The notes under the pieces were generated by a model. That model was not told where the DNA came from. It ran no database searches and was given only the letters and a program-made list of their open reading frames with translations. From Piscinibacter sp047600445 (GTDB lineage Bacteria; Pseudomonadota; Gammaproteobacteria; Burkholderiales; Burkholderiaceae_C), in contig NZ_JASGKT010000002.1 of the NCBI RefSeq assembly GCF_047600445.1, positions 2,294,001 through 2,358,000 of the forward strand: a stretch of DNA of 64,000 nt, read 5' to 3'. A program made the translations under genes and the position numbers. Of this stretch, positions 34,120 through 42,916 are shown piece by piece; positions within the stretch are counted from its first letter, which is position 1, and each line of letters opens with the position of its first letter.

Positions 34120-35646
34120 ATGACCCGCCCGCCCGCGCCCGCCCACCTGGGGCGCACGTCGATCCACGCTGCCGTCGTCGCGCTGGCGCTGTGCGCCGGC
34201 AGCGCCTTCGCGCAGGACGCCGCCGCGCCGTCCGGCGACCTGGCCGCGCGGCTGCGCGAGCAGCAGCAGCAACTCGAGCAGCAGCGCCTCGAACTGGAGC
34301 GCCAGCGCCAGGCGCTGGAGCAGCAGCAGCGCCAGCTCGAAGCGCTGGCCGCCGCGCTGGAGCAGCAGATGAAGGGCGCGCCGCCGGCAGCGGCCGCGGC
34401 AACCGCCACGGCGCAGGGCCAGCAGCCCGGCGCGCCGGCCGGTGCCGCTGCCGCCACCCCGGGCGAGGCGCAGGCCTCGGCCTCCGGCCGCGGCAGCCTG
34501 CGCTGGGCCGGTTACGGCGAGATGAGCTACCAGCGCTACGACTTCTACGCCAACACGCAGACCGCCAAGGCCACCGAGCGCGGGCGCACCGACATCGGCC
34601 GCTTCGTGCTCTCGCCGCACATGAACCTGGGCGGCAAATGGTCGCTGTTCGGCGAGATCGAGTTCGAGCACGGCGGCACCGGCTCGACCGTCGAGTACGA
34701 GGCCGAGGAGACCGGCGAGTACGAAGCCGAGATCGAAAAAGGCGGCGAGATCGTGCTCGAGCAGTTGTGGCTGCAGTACAGCCACAGCCCGGCGCTGAAC
34801 GTGCGCTTCGGCGAGCTGGTGGTGCCGGTCGGCATGGTCAACCTGTACCACCAGCCGACCGAGTTCTTCACCATCGAGCGCTCGCTGGCCGAGACCTCGC
34901 TGATCCCCTCGGTGTGGCACGAGACCGGCGTGCAGGTGCTCGGCACCATCGGGCAGTTGCGCTACCAGGTGCTGGGCGTCACCGCGCTCGACTCCACCGG
35001 CTTCTCCGGCCACGAGTTCGTGCGCGGCGGCATGCAGCGCAAGCTGGAGACGAAGAACGCCGACGCCTTCGCCTTCGCGGCGCACGCCGAGTACGCCTTC
35101 GCGCCCGGCGTGCTGGTCGGCGGCGCCTTCTACGCCGGCGACTCCGCGCCCAACCGGCCGCGCCAGAACCTCTCGGCCAAGGCCTTCGTCACGCTCGGCG
35201 AAGTGCACGGCCGCTACGAGGTCGGCCCGTGGACGGTGCGTGGCCAGGTGCTGCTCGGCCAGGTGCAGAACTCGCGCAAGGTCACGCAGGCCAACTTCAA
35301 CACCTTCAACGGTGGCGTGCTGGGCGTGTCGCGCACGCCGGTGGGCAAGCGCGCCAAGTCGTTCTTCGTCGAGGCGGGCTACGACGTGCTCTCGCTGTGG
35401 GCCAACGGCGGCGTGCCCGGCCGGCTCGACCTGTTCGCCCGCTACGAGGACTACGACACCCACGCCGACACCGCCCCCGGCATCGCGCGCGTGCCGCGCT
35501 ACCACCGCAAGGCCGCCACCGTGGGCCTGAACTACAAGCCGCAGCCCGGCATCGTGATCAAGGGCGAGTACTCGCGCCGCAGCAACGACGGCCTGATCGC
35601 CGACAAGCAGGACGTGCTTGGTGTCGCTGCGGGCTTCGAGTTCTGA
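34120..35646 (+). CDS. outer-membrane porin-like beta-barrel with coiled-coil N-terminus
   Basis: A 508-residue secreted protein. The signal peptide ends near AFAQ (residue 28). Residues 35-85 are a Gln/Glu/Leu-rich coiled coil (LREQQQQLEQQRLELERQ) that probably trimerises or reaches to the cell wall. From about residue 127 a barrel follows (LRWAGYGEMSYQRYDFY..., MNLGGKWSLFGEIEFEHGG, FGELVVPVGMVNLYHQP) ending in a terminal Phe typical of outer-membrane barrels. It resembles phosphate-selective porin O/P-type barrels. The ATG at 34120 was chosen; the upstream frame start at 34072 lies in the Fur box. Likely the outer-membrane entry of the iron locus. Confidence 0.8.
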   Translation: MTRPPAPAHLGRTSIHAAVVALALCAGSAFAQDAAAPSGDLAARLREQQQQLEQQRLELERQRQALEQQQRQLEALAAALEQQMKGAPPAAAAATATAQGQQPGAPAGAAAATPGEAQASASGRGSLRWAGYGEMSYQRYDFYANTQTAKATERGRTDIGRFVLSPHMNLGGKWSLFGEIEFEHGGTGSTVEYEAEETGEYEAEIEKGGEIVLEQLWLQYSHSPALNVRFGELVVPVGMVNLYHQPTEFFTIERSLAETSLIPSVWHETGVQVLGTIGQLRYQVLGVTALDSTGFSGHEFVRGGMQRKLETKNADAFAFAAHAEYAFAPGVLVGGAFYAGDSAPNRPRQNLSAKAFVTLGEVHGRYEVGPWTVRGQVLLGQVQNSRKVTQANFNTFNGGVLGVSRTPVGKRAKSFFVEAGYDVLSLWANGGVPGRLDLFARYEDYDTHADTAPGIARVPRYHRKAATVGLNYKPQPGIVIKGEYSRRSNDGLIADKQDVLGVAAGFEF

Positions 35647-35690
35647 ACACCTCCTCAACCCATTTCCGTCCGTCCCTCGAAAGGAACATC

Positions 35691-36878
35691 ATGCAAAAGA
35701 TCGCCCGCAGACAGCTTCTCTGGAGCCTGGGTGCCGTACCGCTCGCGCTCGCCGGTTGCGGCGGTGGCGACTCGTCCGACAGCGGCTCGCAGGGTTTCAA
35801 CGCCAAGCCGATGGTCGACAATATCGTCGACAACGTGATCGTCCAGACCTACAGCAACCTCAACACTCAGGCCGGCTTGCTGCTGACGGCGGTGACCACC
35901 TTGCGCGCTGCACCTAACGACGCCAACTTGGATGCCGCGCAGGCCCAATGGCGCGCCACGCGCGTGCCCTGGGAATCGAGCGAAGGATTTTTGATCGGCC
36001 CTGTGACCGGGGGTGAGTTAGGCATCGACGGTGCGATCGACACCTGGCCGCTGGATACGCCGAGCTTGGTGGGCTTCCTAGCCACCAACCCGAACCCGAC
36101 GGTACCGCAGATCGAGGACGCCCCTGATGACTTGCGTGGCTTCCACGCAATCGAGTACGTGCTGTTCGGCGATGGCGTGAACACTAACGACAAGGTGGCC
36201 AGTTCTCTGACCGAGCCAGAACTGAACTACTTGGTCGCTCTGGCGCAGGCGCTGAAGAATCGCACGCAGGCGCTCGCGGACGCCTGGACCAAACCCTACA
36301 ACAACCGCACGATCTCTTACGCAGCCCAGCTCAAGACACCAGGCACAAGCAATAGCGTGCACACGGGTTATGCCGGCGTGCTCGGTGCACTGGTTGACGG
36401 CCTATCGACGATCGCAGACGAGGTGGGCAATGCCAAGCTGGCCGACCCGCTGGGCGACACGCTGGCACAGGCTGACACGAGCCTAGTCGAGTCGCAGTAT
36501 TCATGGAACTCGCTGACTGACTTCCACAACAATATCCAGAGCATCTTGAATGTCTACACCGGAGTGCTCGGCTTCAGCGGCACGGCACCGTCAGCTTCGG
36601 CCACCGGTCTGTACACCTTCGTCGCCGAGCGCAACGCAACGCTGGCAACCCGGGTGTTCAACGAGATCGTCAACGCGCAGAAGAAGATCGCGCTGATCAA
36701 GGGCGACGGCAATGACACGACGACGGTGATCTCTGGCAGCGCGCAACCGTTCCGCGTGCAAATTGGCACCACCGCCGGCCGTGCGTTGATTACCACCGCG
36801 ATCGGCGCTTGCAACACGCTGCAAGCGACCTTGCAGAACGACGTCAAGCCGCTGGTCGCCAGCACCATGTTCGCTTGA
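35691..36878 (+). CDS. imelysin-family (M75) iron-regulated lipoprotein
   Basis: A 395-residue imelysin. An Arg-containing signal ends LALAGCGGG, a lipobox. The family motif GxHxxE is G150-F-H-A-I-E155 (RGFHAIEYVLFG). Imelysins such as IrpA/ICMP are iron-regulated periplasmic or surface proteins implicated in iron uptake; despite the M75 name, peptidase activity is doubtful. RBS AAGGAAC precedes the ATG. It lies between the porin and the di-haem oxidoreductase, a known imelysin-DUF1111 association. Codon choice from about 35880 on is less GC-rich than in its neighbours, hinting at a different origin of this gene. Confidence 0.92.
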   Translation: MQKIARRQLLWSLGAVPLALAGCGGGDSSDSGSQGFNAKPMVDNIVDNVIVQTYSNLNTQAGLLLTAVTTLRAAPNDANLDAAQAQWRATRVPWESSEGFLIGPVTGGELGIDGAIDTWPLDTPSLVGFLATNPNPTVPQIEDAPDDLRGFHAIEYVLFGDGVNTNDKVASSLTEPELNYLVALAQALKNRTQALADAWTKPYNNRTISYAAQLKTPGTSNSVHTGYAGVLGALVDGLSTIADEVGNAKLADPLGDTLAQADTSLVESQYSWNSLTDFHNNIQSILNVYTGVLGFSGTAPSASATGLYTFVAERNATLATRVFNEIVNAQKKIALIKGDGNDTTTVISGSAQPFRVQIGTTAGRALITTAIGACNTLQATLQNDVKPLVASTMFA

Positions 36879-36916
36879 CCGCCACGTCGCCCCTCAGCCG
36901 CCGCCAAGGAGTCATC

Positions 36917-38557
36917 ATGATCGAAGCGCCAAGGCTGCGTGCAGCCGCCGCAGCCCTGGCCACCACCCTCGGATTGGTTGCAGCCTGCGGTGGAGGTGAC
37001 GATCCTTATGACGGCGGCGGAGGCGGCGGCGGCGGCAACCTCGCCGTGCCCGACTGGGCGGTGGTGACTGCGCTCGGCGACGCCACCACCAACACCACGG
37101 CCAATCAGGCCAATCGCGGCTTCGACACGCCCGCTCCCAATTTAGACACGGACGGCCTCGCGCTGCATCTAGCCGGCGACGTGGACTTCGAGCAGAACTT
37201 TCTCAAGGCGCCGAGCACCGACTTCCCCGTTGTCGATGGCCTCGGGCCGGTGCACAACAACATCGCCTGCATTCGCTGCCACGCCAGCGACGGTCGAGCC
37301 GCCTACACCTCTGCTGTGCTGAACAGCACCGTTGGTGAGTGGACCAAGCTCGGCAGCGAGGCCGGCGTGTTCCTGCGCATCAGCGTCAACGGCCAGGCCG
37401 CGTGCACACCCAGCGCGGCCAACCGCTACTGCGCGCCGCAGGCGGTGCCGGGCTTCTCCGACCAGCTCTTCCACCGCAGCGTGCTGGGCGTGCGCCCCGA
37501 CAGCGAATTCAGCGGCCAGGCCGACGTGTACGTGAGCTTCGAGCGCAGCACGGTCAACTACGGCGACGGCACGCCGGTCACGCTGTACAAGCCGCTGTTC
37601 CGCATCTGCAACCCCTACGACGACCCGGGCGAAGCCAAGTGCAGCGGCGGCGCGAGCACGAGCGCTCTGCTGCAAGCGGGCGTCTCGACCAGCCCGCGCA
37701 TGGGCATGCCGACTTTCGGCCTCGGGCTGCTGGAGGCTATTCCCGAGAGCGCGATCCTCGCGCTGGCCGACGAGAACGATGCCAACGGCGACGGCATCTC
37801 GGGCCGGCCGAACTGGGTGTTCGACCCGGTCAAGGCCGCTCAGGGCAACCCCGAGCCGCGCTCGCTGGGCCGCTTCGGCTGGAAGGCCAGCACGCCCTCG
37901 GTGCTGGTGCAGGGCGCCGGCGCCTACCGCGGCGACATGGGCATCACCAACTACCTGTTCCCCGACGAGAGCATCGCCGGCACGCCGCTGTACGACGCCT
38001 ACCGCGCCGCCAACCCGGACGACGACGGCCAGGCCGCGAGCGGCTACGAGGCGAGCGAGGAAGTCGTCAAGCGCGTGATCTTCTACAACAACACGCTGGC
38101 CGTGCCGGCGCGGCGCGACGTGAGCGCGAGCGACGTGCGGCGCGGCGCGGCGCTGTTCGTCGATGCCAAGTGCAGCGTGTGCCACAACCCCTCGTTCACC
38201 ACCGGCACGCACCCGGGCATCTGGGGGCCCAGCGGCACGACGCCGGTGGCGGCCGTGGCGAACCAGCGCATCTACCCCTTCACCGACATGCTGCTGCACG
38301 ACATGGGCGAGGGCCTGGCCGACCAGCGCAGCGACTTCGGCGCCAACGGCAGCGAGTGGAAGACGCGGCCGCTGTGGGGCATCGGGCTGACGCACGTGGT
38401 CAACAGCCTCGCCGGCTTCCTGCACGACGGCCGCGCGCGCACGCTGGAAGAGGCGATCCTGTGGCACGGCGGCGAGGCCGAAGCCTCCAAGGAACGCTTC
38501 CGCACGATGAGCGCCGCCGACCGCGCCGCGCTGGTGGCCTTCCTGAAGTCGCTGTGA
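36917..38557 (+). CDS. di-haem c-type oxidoreductase lipoprotein (DUF1111)
   Basis: A 546-residue lipoprotein (signal ends LVAACGGG, then a Gly-rich tether). Two haem c sites are present: C118-IRC-H122 and C419-SVC-H423. DUF1111 landmarks are MPTFGLGLLEAIPESAILALADENDANGDGISGR, GWKAS and DMLLHDMGEGLAD. The family is distantly related to MauG/cytochrome c peroxidase and often accompanies imelysins. GGAG lies just before the ATG at 36917. It probably shuttles electrons for iron oxidation or reduction in the periplasm; the direction is unknown. Confidence 0.92.
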   Translation: MIEAPRLRAAAAALATTLGLVAACGGGDDPYDGGGGGGGGNLAVPDWAVVTALGDATTNTTANQANRGFDTPAPNLDTDGLALHLAGDVDFEQNFLKAPSTDFPVVDGLGPVHNNIACIRCHASDGRAAYTSAVLNSTVGEWTKLGSEAGVFLRISVNGQAACTPSAANRYCAPQAVPGFSDQLFHRSVLGVRPDSEFSGQADVYVSFERSTVNYGDGTPVTLYKPLFRICNPYDDPGEAKCSGGASTSALLQAGVSTSPRMGMPTFGLGLLEAIPESAILALADENDANGDGISGRPNWVFDPVKAAQGNPEPRSLGRFGWKASTPSVLVQGAGAYRGDMGITNYLFPDESIAGTPLYDAYRAANPDDDGQAASGYEASEEVVKRVIFYNNTLAVPARRDVSASDVRRGAALFVDAKCSVCHNPSFTTGTHPGIWGPSGTTPVAAVANQRIYPFTDMLLHDMGEGLADQRSDFGANGSEWKTRPLWGIGLTHVVNSLAGFLHDGRARTLEEAILWHGGEAEASKERFRTMSAADRAALVAFLKSL

Positions 38558-39099
38558 GCGTTCGGCGGGCGGTGCTCGTGGCGGGGCTGGCGGCGCCGCT
38601 GCTGGCCGCGCGCGGCGCCGCCGCCGCGCCCGATGTCTACAAGGAGCCCGACGAGTTCATCCGCTCGGCCTTCGCCGGCCAGCCGCCGGCGCCGCAACTG
38701 CTGTGGCCCTCGCCGGCGCTGCAGCAGCGCATGCAGGCGGTGCTCGGCCATCCCTACCGCCAGCTTCGCATCCGCTACTGGCGTGCCGACAAGAGCGACA
38801 AGCGCACCGCCTGGGTGCTCGACGAAGTCGGCAAGGACGAGGAGATCACCATCGGCTTCGTGCTCGCCGGCGATGCGATCGAGCGCACCGAGGTGCTGGT
38901 CTTCCGCGAGTCGCGCGGCTGGGAGATCCGCTTCCCGGCCTACACCCGACAGTTCGGCGGCGCGCGCCTGGCCGACGGCGACAGGCTGGACCGCAAGATC
39001 GACGGCATCACCGGCGCGACGCTGTCGGTGCAGGCCTACGAGCGGCTCGCGCGGCTGGCGCTGGTGCTGCACCGCGAGGTGATCACGCATGCGCCCTGA
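38554..39099 (+). CDS. FMN-binding domain protein with covalent flavinylation motif
   Basis: A 181-residue secreted protein from a GTG that overlaps the di-haem gene stop (GTGA). A signal peptide (residues 1-25) precedes a small FMN_bind domain. DGITGATLS at residues 150-158 matches the ApbE target consensus Dgx(s/t)gA(T/S); Thr156 is the predicted FMN attachment site. ApbE is encoded two genes downstream. It would act as a flavin electron carrier between the PepSY membrane protein and the di-haem protein. The next gene overlaps its 3' end by 11 bp. Confidence 0.85.
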   Translation: MSVRRAVLVAGLAAPLLAARGAAAAPDVYKEPDEFIRSAFAGQPPAPQLLWPSPALQQRMQAVLGHPYRQLRIRYWRADKSDKRTAWVLDEVGKDEEITIGFVLAGDAIERTEVLVFRESRGWEIRFPAYTRQFGGARLADGDRLDRKIDGITGATLSVQAYERLARLALVLHREVITHAP

Positions 39100-39883
39100 G
39101 CGTCATGCGCGTCATGGACGCCGCAGCCGACGCGGCGGAGCGCTGGCGTTCTGGATGCGCTGGCACCGCCGCCTCGGCCTGGCCGCGGCGCTGTGGCTGG
39201 TGCTGGCGGCGGTGACCGGCGTGCTGCTGAATCACACCGGTGAACTGGGCCTGGCGCAGCGCGGCGTGCAATCGGCCTGGCTCAAGCGCTGGTGGCAGGT
39301 GCCCGAGGCGCAGCCCGCGGCGGCGCAGGCACTGCCGGGCGGGCACTGGCTGAGCCAGTGGGAGCGGCAGCTCTTCCTCGACGAGCGGCGGCTCGAACTG
39401 CCCGAGGTCGAGCGCCTCGTCGGCGCCGCGCCGCTGGCGCCGGGCTGGCTGATCATCGATGCGCGGCAGGCGCTGGTCGTCGACGACGCGAGCCGGCTGG
39501 TCGAGCGCGTGGCGCTGCCGGCGGGCTTCGCGGCGCGGCGTGTCGGCACGATCGGTGACAGCGCCTATGCACACGTCGTGATCGAAAGCGAAGACACACG
39601 CCGCCGCTACACCGACGCGCAGGCCAGCGCGTGGAGCGACACGGCGCCCGCCGGCGAACCGCGCTGGGCCGCGCTGCAAGCGCTGCCCGACGAACTGCGA
39701 CAAGGCATCGCGCCCGGCGTGTCCGGCGGGCTGACGCTCGAGCGTGTGCTGCTCGACCTGCACTCGGGCCGCTGGCTGGGCCCTATCGGCGTGTGGCTGA
39801 CCGACCTTGCCGCGATCGTGCTGCTGGTGCTGGCCGCCAGCGGCACCTGGAGCGCGCTGCGGCGCAAGGAGCGCAGGCCATGA
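39089..39883 (+). CDS. PepSY-associated transmembrane protein
   Basis: A 264-residue protein with a basic cytoplasmic start, a first membrane helix (RLGLAAALWLVLAAVTGVLL, residues 28-47), a periplasmic domain, and a second helix near the C-terminus (VWLTDLAAIVLLVLAASGTW). Conserved histidines flank the helices (WHRRLGL, LNHTG, DLHSGRW), as in PepSY_TM proteins thought to pass electrons across the membrane via haem. Overlaps the FMN-protein gene and the ApbE gene, so it is part of the same unit. Confidence 0.82.
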   Translation: MRPERHARHGRRSRRGGALAFWMRWHRRLGLAAALWLVLAAVTGVLLNHTGELGLAQRGVQSAWLKRWWQVPEAQPAAAQALPGGHWLSQWERQLFLDERRLELPEVERLVGAAPLAPGWLIIDARQALVVDDASRLVERVALPAGFAARRVGTIGDSAYAHVVIESEDTRRRYTDAQASAWSDTAPAGEPRWAALQALPDELRQGIAPGVSGGLTLERVLLDLHSGRWLGPIGVWLTDLAAIVLLVLAASGTWSALRRKERRP

Positions 39884-40869
39884 GGCGACGCCGCTTCCTG
39901 CGCGGCTGCCTGGCGCTGGCCGCCACGCCCGCGCTGGCGCACGACGGCGAGAGCCGCGTCGAGCGCCACGCCCTCGCCTTCGGCACGCGCGTGGCGATCA
40001 CCATCGCCGGCCTGCCGCGCGCGCAGGCCGAACGCGCCGCCGATGCCGCGATGGCGCGCATCGCGCGGGTCGAGCGGGCCGTCGATCTGCACGACCCGGC
40101 CTCGCCGCTGGCGCGCCTGAACCGCGACGGCGTCGTCGAGGCGCCGGCCGATGGCGACCTCGCCGCGCTGATGCGCCACGCGCTGGCCTGGAGCGCGCGC
40201 AGCGAGGGCGCGTTCGACGTCACGATCCAGCCGCTGTGGCAGCGCCATTTCAGCGCCTGGGCGCAGGGGCGCGCGGCCAGCCGCGCCGAACTGCGGCCGT
40301 TGATGGCGGCGGTGGGCTGGCAGGGCATCGCGATCGAGGGCGATCACATCCGCCTCGCCGCGCCGCGCATGCAGTGCACGCTCAACGGCCTGGCGCAAGG
40401 TTATGCGAGCGACGCCGCCTGGGCGGTGCTCGCCGCGCACGGCGTGCGCCACGCCCTGGTCGATGCCGGCGAGCCCTTCGCCGCCGGCTTCGCGCGGCCG
40501 GGCCAGCCCTGGCGCATCGGCGTGCGCGACCCGCGGCCGCGAGCCGCCGACGCCGCCGACTGGCTCGACGTGCTCGCGATCAACGATGCCGCGCTGGCCA
40601 CCTCGGGCAACGACGGCTTCGCCTTCACGCGCGACCGGCGCCTCTTCCACATCCTCGACCCGCGCACCGGCGTCTCGCCCGGTGAACTGCAAAGCGCCAC
40701 CGTGCTCGCGGCCGACGCCTGCACCGCCGACGCGCTGTCGACCGCCTGCATGGTGCTGGGCCGCCGGCGCGCGCTAGACGCCGTGGCCGAGGCCGGCGCG
40801 CAGGCGCTGCTGGTGCTGCACGACGGCCGCGTGGTCGCCACGCGCGGCTGGCCGGGGCGGCGCGGCTGA
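39880..40869 (+). CDS. apbE: FAD:protein FMN transferase
   Basis: A 329-residue ApbE. A Tat-like signal (MRRRRFLRGCLALAATPALA) places it in the periplasm. The family motifs are DPASPLARLN, GAFDVTIQPLW, GLAQGYASD and HILDPRTGVSP (His257, Asp260) with the Mg-binding residues in SALSTACMVLG-type context. It attaches FMN from FAD to Thr in the motif seen in the FMN-binding protein encoded at 38554-39099. ATG overlaps the PepSY stop. Confidence 0.93.
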   Translation: MRRRRFLRGCLALAATPALAHDGESRVERHALAFGTRVAITIAGLPRAQAERAADAAMARIARVERAVDLHDPASPLARLNRDGVVEAPADGDLAALMRHALAWSARSEGAFDVTIQPLWQRHFSAWAQGRAASRAELRPLMAAVGWQGIAIEGDHIRLAAPRMQCTLNGLAQGYASDAAWAVLAAHGVRHALVDAGEPFAAGFARPGQPWRIGVRDPRPRAADAADWLDVLAINDAALATSGNDGFAFTRDRRLFHILDPRTGVSPGELQSATVLAADACTADALSTACMVLGRRRALDAVAEAGAQALLVLHDGRVVATRGWPGRRG

Positions 40870-40902
40870 GAGCGGCGGCACAACGCGGTGGCGCCACGCA
40901 AA

Positions 40903-40924
40903 ATTGTCGAATATATTCGACAAT
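40903..40924. promoter_or_regulatory. perfect 22-bp palindrome, probable TA operator
   Basis: ATTGTCGAATA followed by its exact complement TATTCGACAAT. The AT-rich centre contains TATATT and overlaps a likely promoter. It lies 22 bp before the XRE gene, the usual position for an autoregulatory antitoxin operator. Confidence 0.8.
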
Positions 40925-40946
40925 CCTTGTCGCTCCGGGAGCACCC

Positions 40947-41441
40947 ATGTCTGCACTGCGTCTGGACGAGATCGGCCGGATGGTTCGCCGGCGACGCGAG
41001 GATCTGGGCTTGTCCCAGGCCAGGCTGGCACGTTTGTCCGGTTTGTCGCGCGCGACGATCAACCAGTTGGAAACCGGCACCATCGTCGACCTCGGCGTCA
41101 GCAAGCTCGCTCACCTTCTCGACCTCCTCGGGCTGACGCTGCGCGCGGAACAGCAACAACACGACCCGCAGCGAGGACTGCGGGCCGCCAGCCAGGCCGC
41201 GAGCGTCAGCTACCTGCAATCGCTCACGCCGCAACGGCTCGCCCAGGCACTCGCCAGCGGTGAACTTCCGGCGCAGTGGCTGCCTCATCTATCGACGATG
41301 CTCGACGAGGTGCCGGAGAAGTTCATCGTGTCCGCCGTCGAGGAAGCGGCCCGCTCGCAGGGCGTACCCGCGAAGACCGTCTGGCAACACCTCTTGCGCT
41401 GGGCGCGTGAATTCAAGTCGCCGCGCCCGGCATGGGCATGA
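40947..41441 (+). CDS. XRE-family regulator, putative antitoxin of AbiEii-type system
   Basis: A 164-residue protein with an N-terminal XRE helix-turn-helix (LGLSQARLARLSGLSRATINQLETG, residues 21-45) and a longer helical C-terminal domain. CGGGAGC precedes the ATG. It overlaps the nucleotidyltransferase gene by 10 bp, so the two are coupled. Probably represses the pair via the palindrome upstream and neutralises the partner. Type IV-like AbiE systems usually use an AbiEi antitoxin; an XRE partner is a recognised variation. Confidence 0.82.
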   Translation: MSALRLDEIGRMVRRRREDLGLSQARLARLSGLSRATINQLETGTIVDLGVSKLAHLLDLLGLTLRAEQQQHDPQRGLRAASQAASVSYLQSLTPQRLAQALASGELPAQWLPHLSTMLDEVPEKFIVSAVEEAARSQGVPAKTVWQHLLRWAREFKSPRPAWA

Positions 41442-42130
41442 TCGCCGAGCCCGCCGGCCGGCAGCCGGCGCGCCTGCCCGGCGGGCCTTGGCGAGCCCTG
41501 CTCGCACAGGCCCTCCAGTTGCTCGACGCGCTCGACCGGCACGGCGTGAGCGACCCGTTCTGGACTCTCGGCGGCGGCACGGTGCTCATGCTCCGATACC
41601 GCCACCGGCGCAGCAAGGACATCGACATCTTCGTGCCCGACCCGCAGTACCTCGGGCACGTGACGCCCCGGCTGAGCGACCTGGCCGATGCCATCGCCAG
41701 CGACTACGTGGAAGGCGCCGGCTTCGTCAAGCTCCTGCGGCCCGAGGGCGAGATCGACTTCGTCGCCTCATCCAATCTGACGACCGCGCCTTACGAGACC
41801 TGGCGCTTGCTGAAGCGGATGGTTCGCGTCGAGACCGCCGCCGAGATCGTCGCAAAGAAGCTCTGGCACCGGGGTGACAGTCCGAGCGCTCGTGACCTCT
41901 TCGATCTGTCGCTGGTCATCGAGCGCGAGCCGGAAGCCTTGCGGCAGGCCCACCATTTCCTGACACGGCACCGCAGCGCGTTCATCGGACAATTGCACAG
42001 CCGAGACGCGGTGCTGCGCGCGCAGTTCGAAGCGATCGACGTGCTGCACTACAAGCCCGGCTTCGATGAAGCACTGCACCGGGCGGTGGACTTCCTGCAA
42101 CGGCTGCCGGCGCACCGCAAGCGCTCATGA
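41432..42130 (+). CDS. nucleotidyltransferase AbiEii/AbiGii-type toxin
   Basis: A 232-residue DUF1814 nucleotidyltransferase. The conserved GGGTVLMLRYRHRRSKDIDIF has the catalytic D63-I-D65, and motifs for the third acidic residue and Lys follow (EGEIDFV, VAKKLWHRG, ARDLFDL). Enzymes of this group (AbiEii, MenT) add nucleotides to tRNA or other targets and act as toxins in phage defence or TA modules. Overlap with the XRE gene supports a two-gene module. Confidence 0.85.
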   Translation: MGMIAEPAGRQPARLPGGPWRALLAQALQLLDALDRHGVSDPFWTLGGGTVLMLRYRHRRSKDIDIFVPDPQYLGHVTPRLSDLADAIASDYVEGAGFVKLLRPEGEIDFVASSNLTTAPYETWRLLKRMVRVETAAEIVAKKLWHRGDSPSARDLFDLSLVIEREPEALRQAHHFLTRHRSAFIGQLHSRDAVLRAQFEAIDVLHYKPGFDEALHRAVDFLQRLPAHRKRS

Positions 42131-42294
42131 CCTCGCAACGGCGCCCATCGCTGTTGTCCACAGCCGCGGTGGAGAACCCTGTGCACAAGCCGTGGAATCA
42201 CGCGCCGGGGCCTTGCCACGCCTCACGCTGGCTTGCATCGCCCGTTCACCGGGCAGGCGCGCTACAGTCGGCGCATCGACACGCCAGCGCCACC

Positions 42295-42915
42295 GTGAAG
42301 CTCAGCCCCACCCTGCTGTTTTCCCTGCTTGCGGCCTGCGCCGCATCGGTGTTCGCCGCGCCGCCCGATGCGGCGCGCGCCGCCGAGCGCTGCGAGCAGG
42401 CGGTGAGCGAAACCCTGCACCGCCTGCGCGGCCGCGACGCGAAGGAGGTGCAGTTCCTCGCCGCGCGCCGCGTGCTCGCGCCGGGCGGCGACGACGAGAC
42501 CAGCGTGCGCGGCGAGGGCCGCTACCGCGCCGCCGGCGGCAAGAGCGTCGCGTTCAGCTACGGCTGCTCGTACGACGCACAAAACGATTCCACCTCCGGC
42601 GTGGTGCTGCGCGACGGTGCCGGCGCGCGCGCCGCGGCGGCCGAGAAGGCCTTCGACCCCGACCTCACCAACGTCTCGCCGCAGGCCTGCGAGAGCGCCG
42701 CCGCGGCGGCGCTGAAGAAGCTGCATCCACGTGTCGGCCGCATCAACTTCGGCTCGGATTCGCGGCGATTGCAAGCGGCCGAGTTCGGCCGCGTCGAGAT
42801 GACGGGCGCGGGCTCGGTGGAGCGCGCGCCGGGCATGAACCTGATCCCGTTCAGCTACCGCTGCGAACTCGAGCCGCGCAGCGGCCGCGTCACCGCGATC
42901 AGCACGAAGGAATAG
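42295..42915 (+). CDS. secreted hypothetical protein
   Basis: A 206-residue protein. A GTG start at 42295 gives a clean signal peptide (MKLSPTLLFSLLAACAASVFAAPP); the longer frame from 42127 has an unlikely N-terminus. The mature part contains two similar segments, each with a Cys pair (ERCEQAVSETLHRLRG...FSYGCSYD and QACESAAAAALKKLHP...FSYRCELE), suggesting an internal duplication with a disulfide in each half. No family recognised. Periplasmic location is likely. Confidence 0.7.
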   Translation: MKLSPTLLFSLLAACAASVFAAPPDAARAAERCEQAVSETLHRLRGRDAKEVQFLAARRVLAPGGDDETSVRGEGRYRAAGGKSVAFSYGCSYDAQNDSTSGVVLRDGAGARAAAAEKAFDPDLTNVSPQACESAAAAALKKLHPRVGRINFGSDSRRLQAAEFGRVEMTGAGSVERAPGMNLIPFSYRCELEPRSGRVTAISTKE

Positions 42916-42916
42916 A

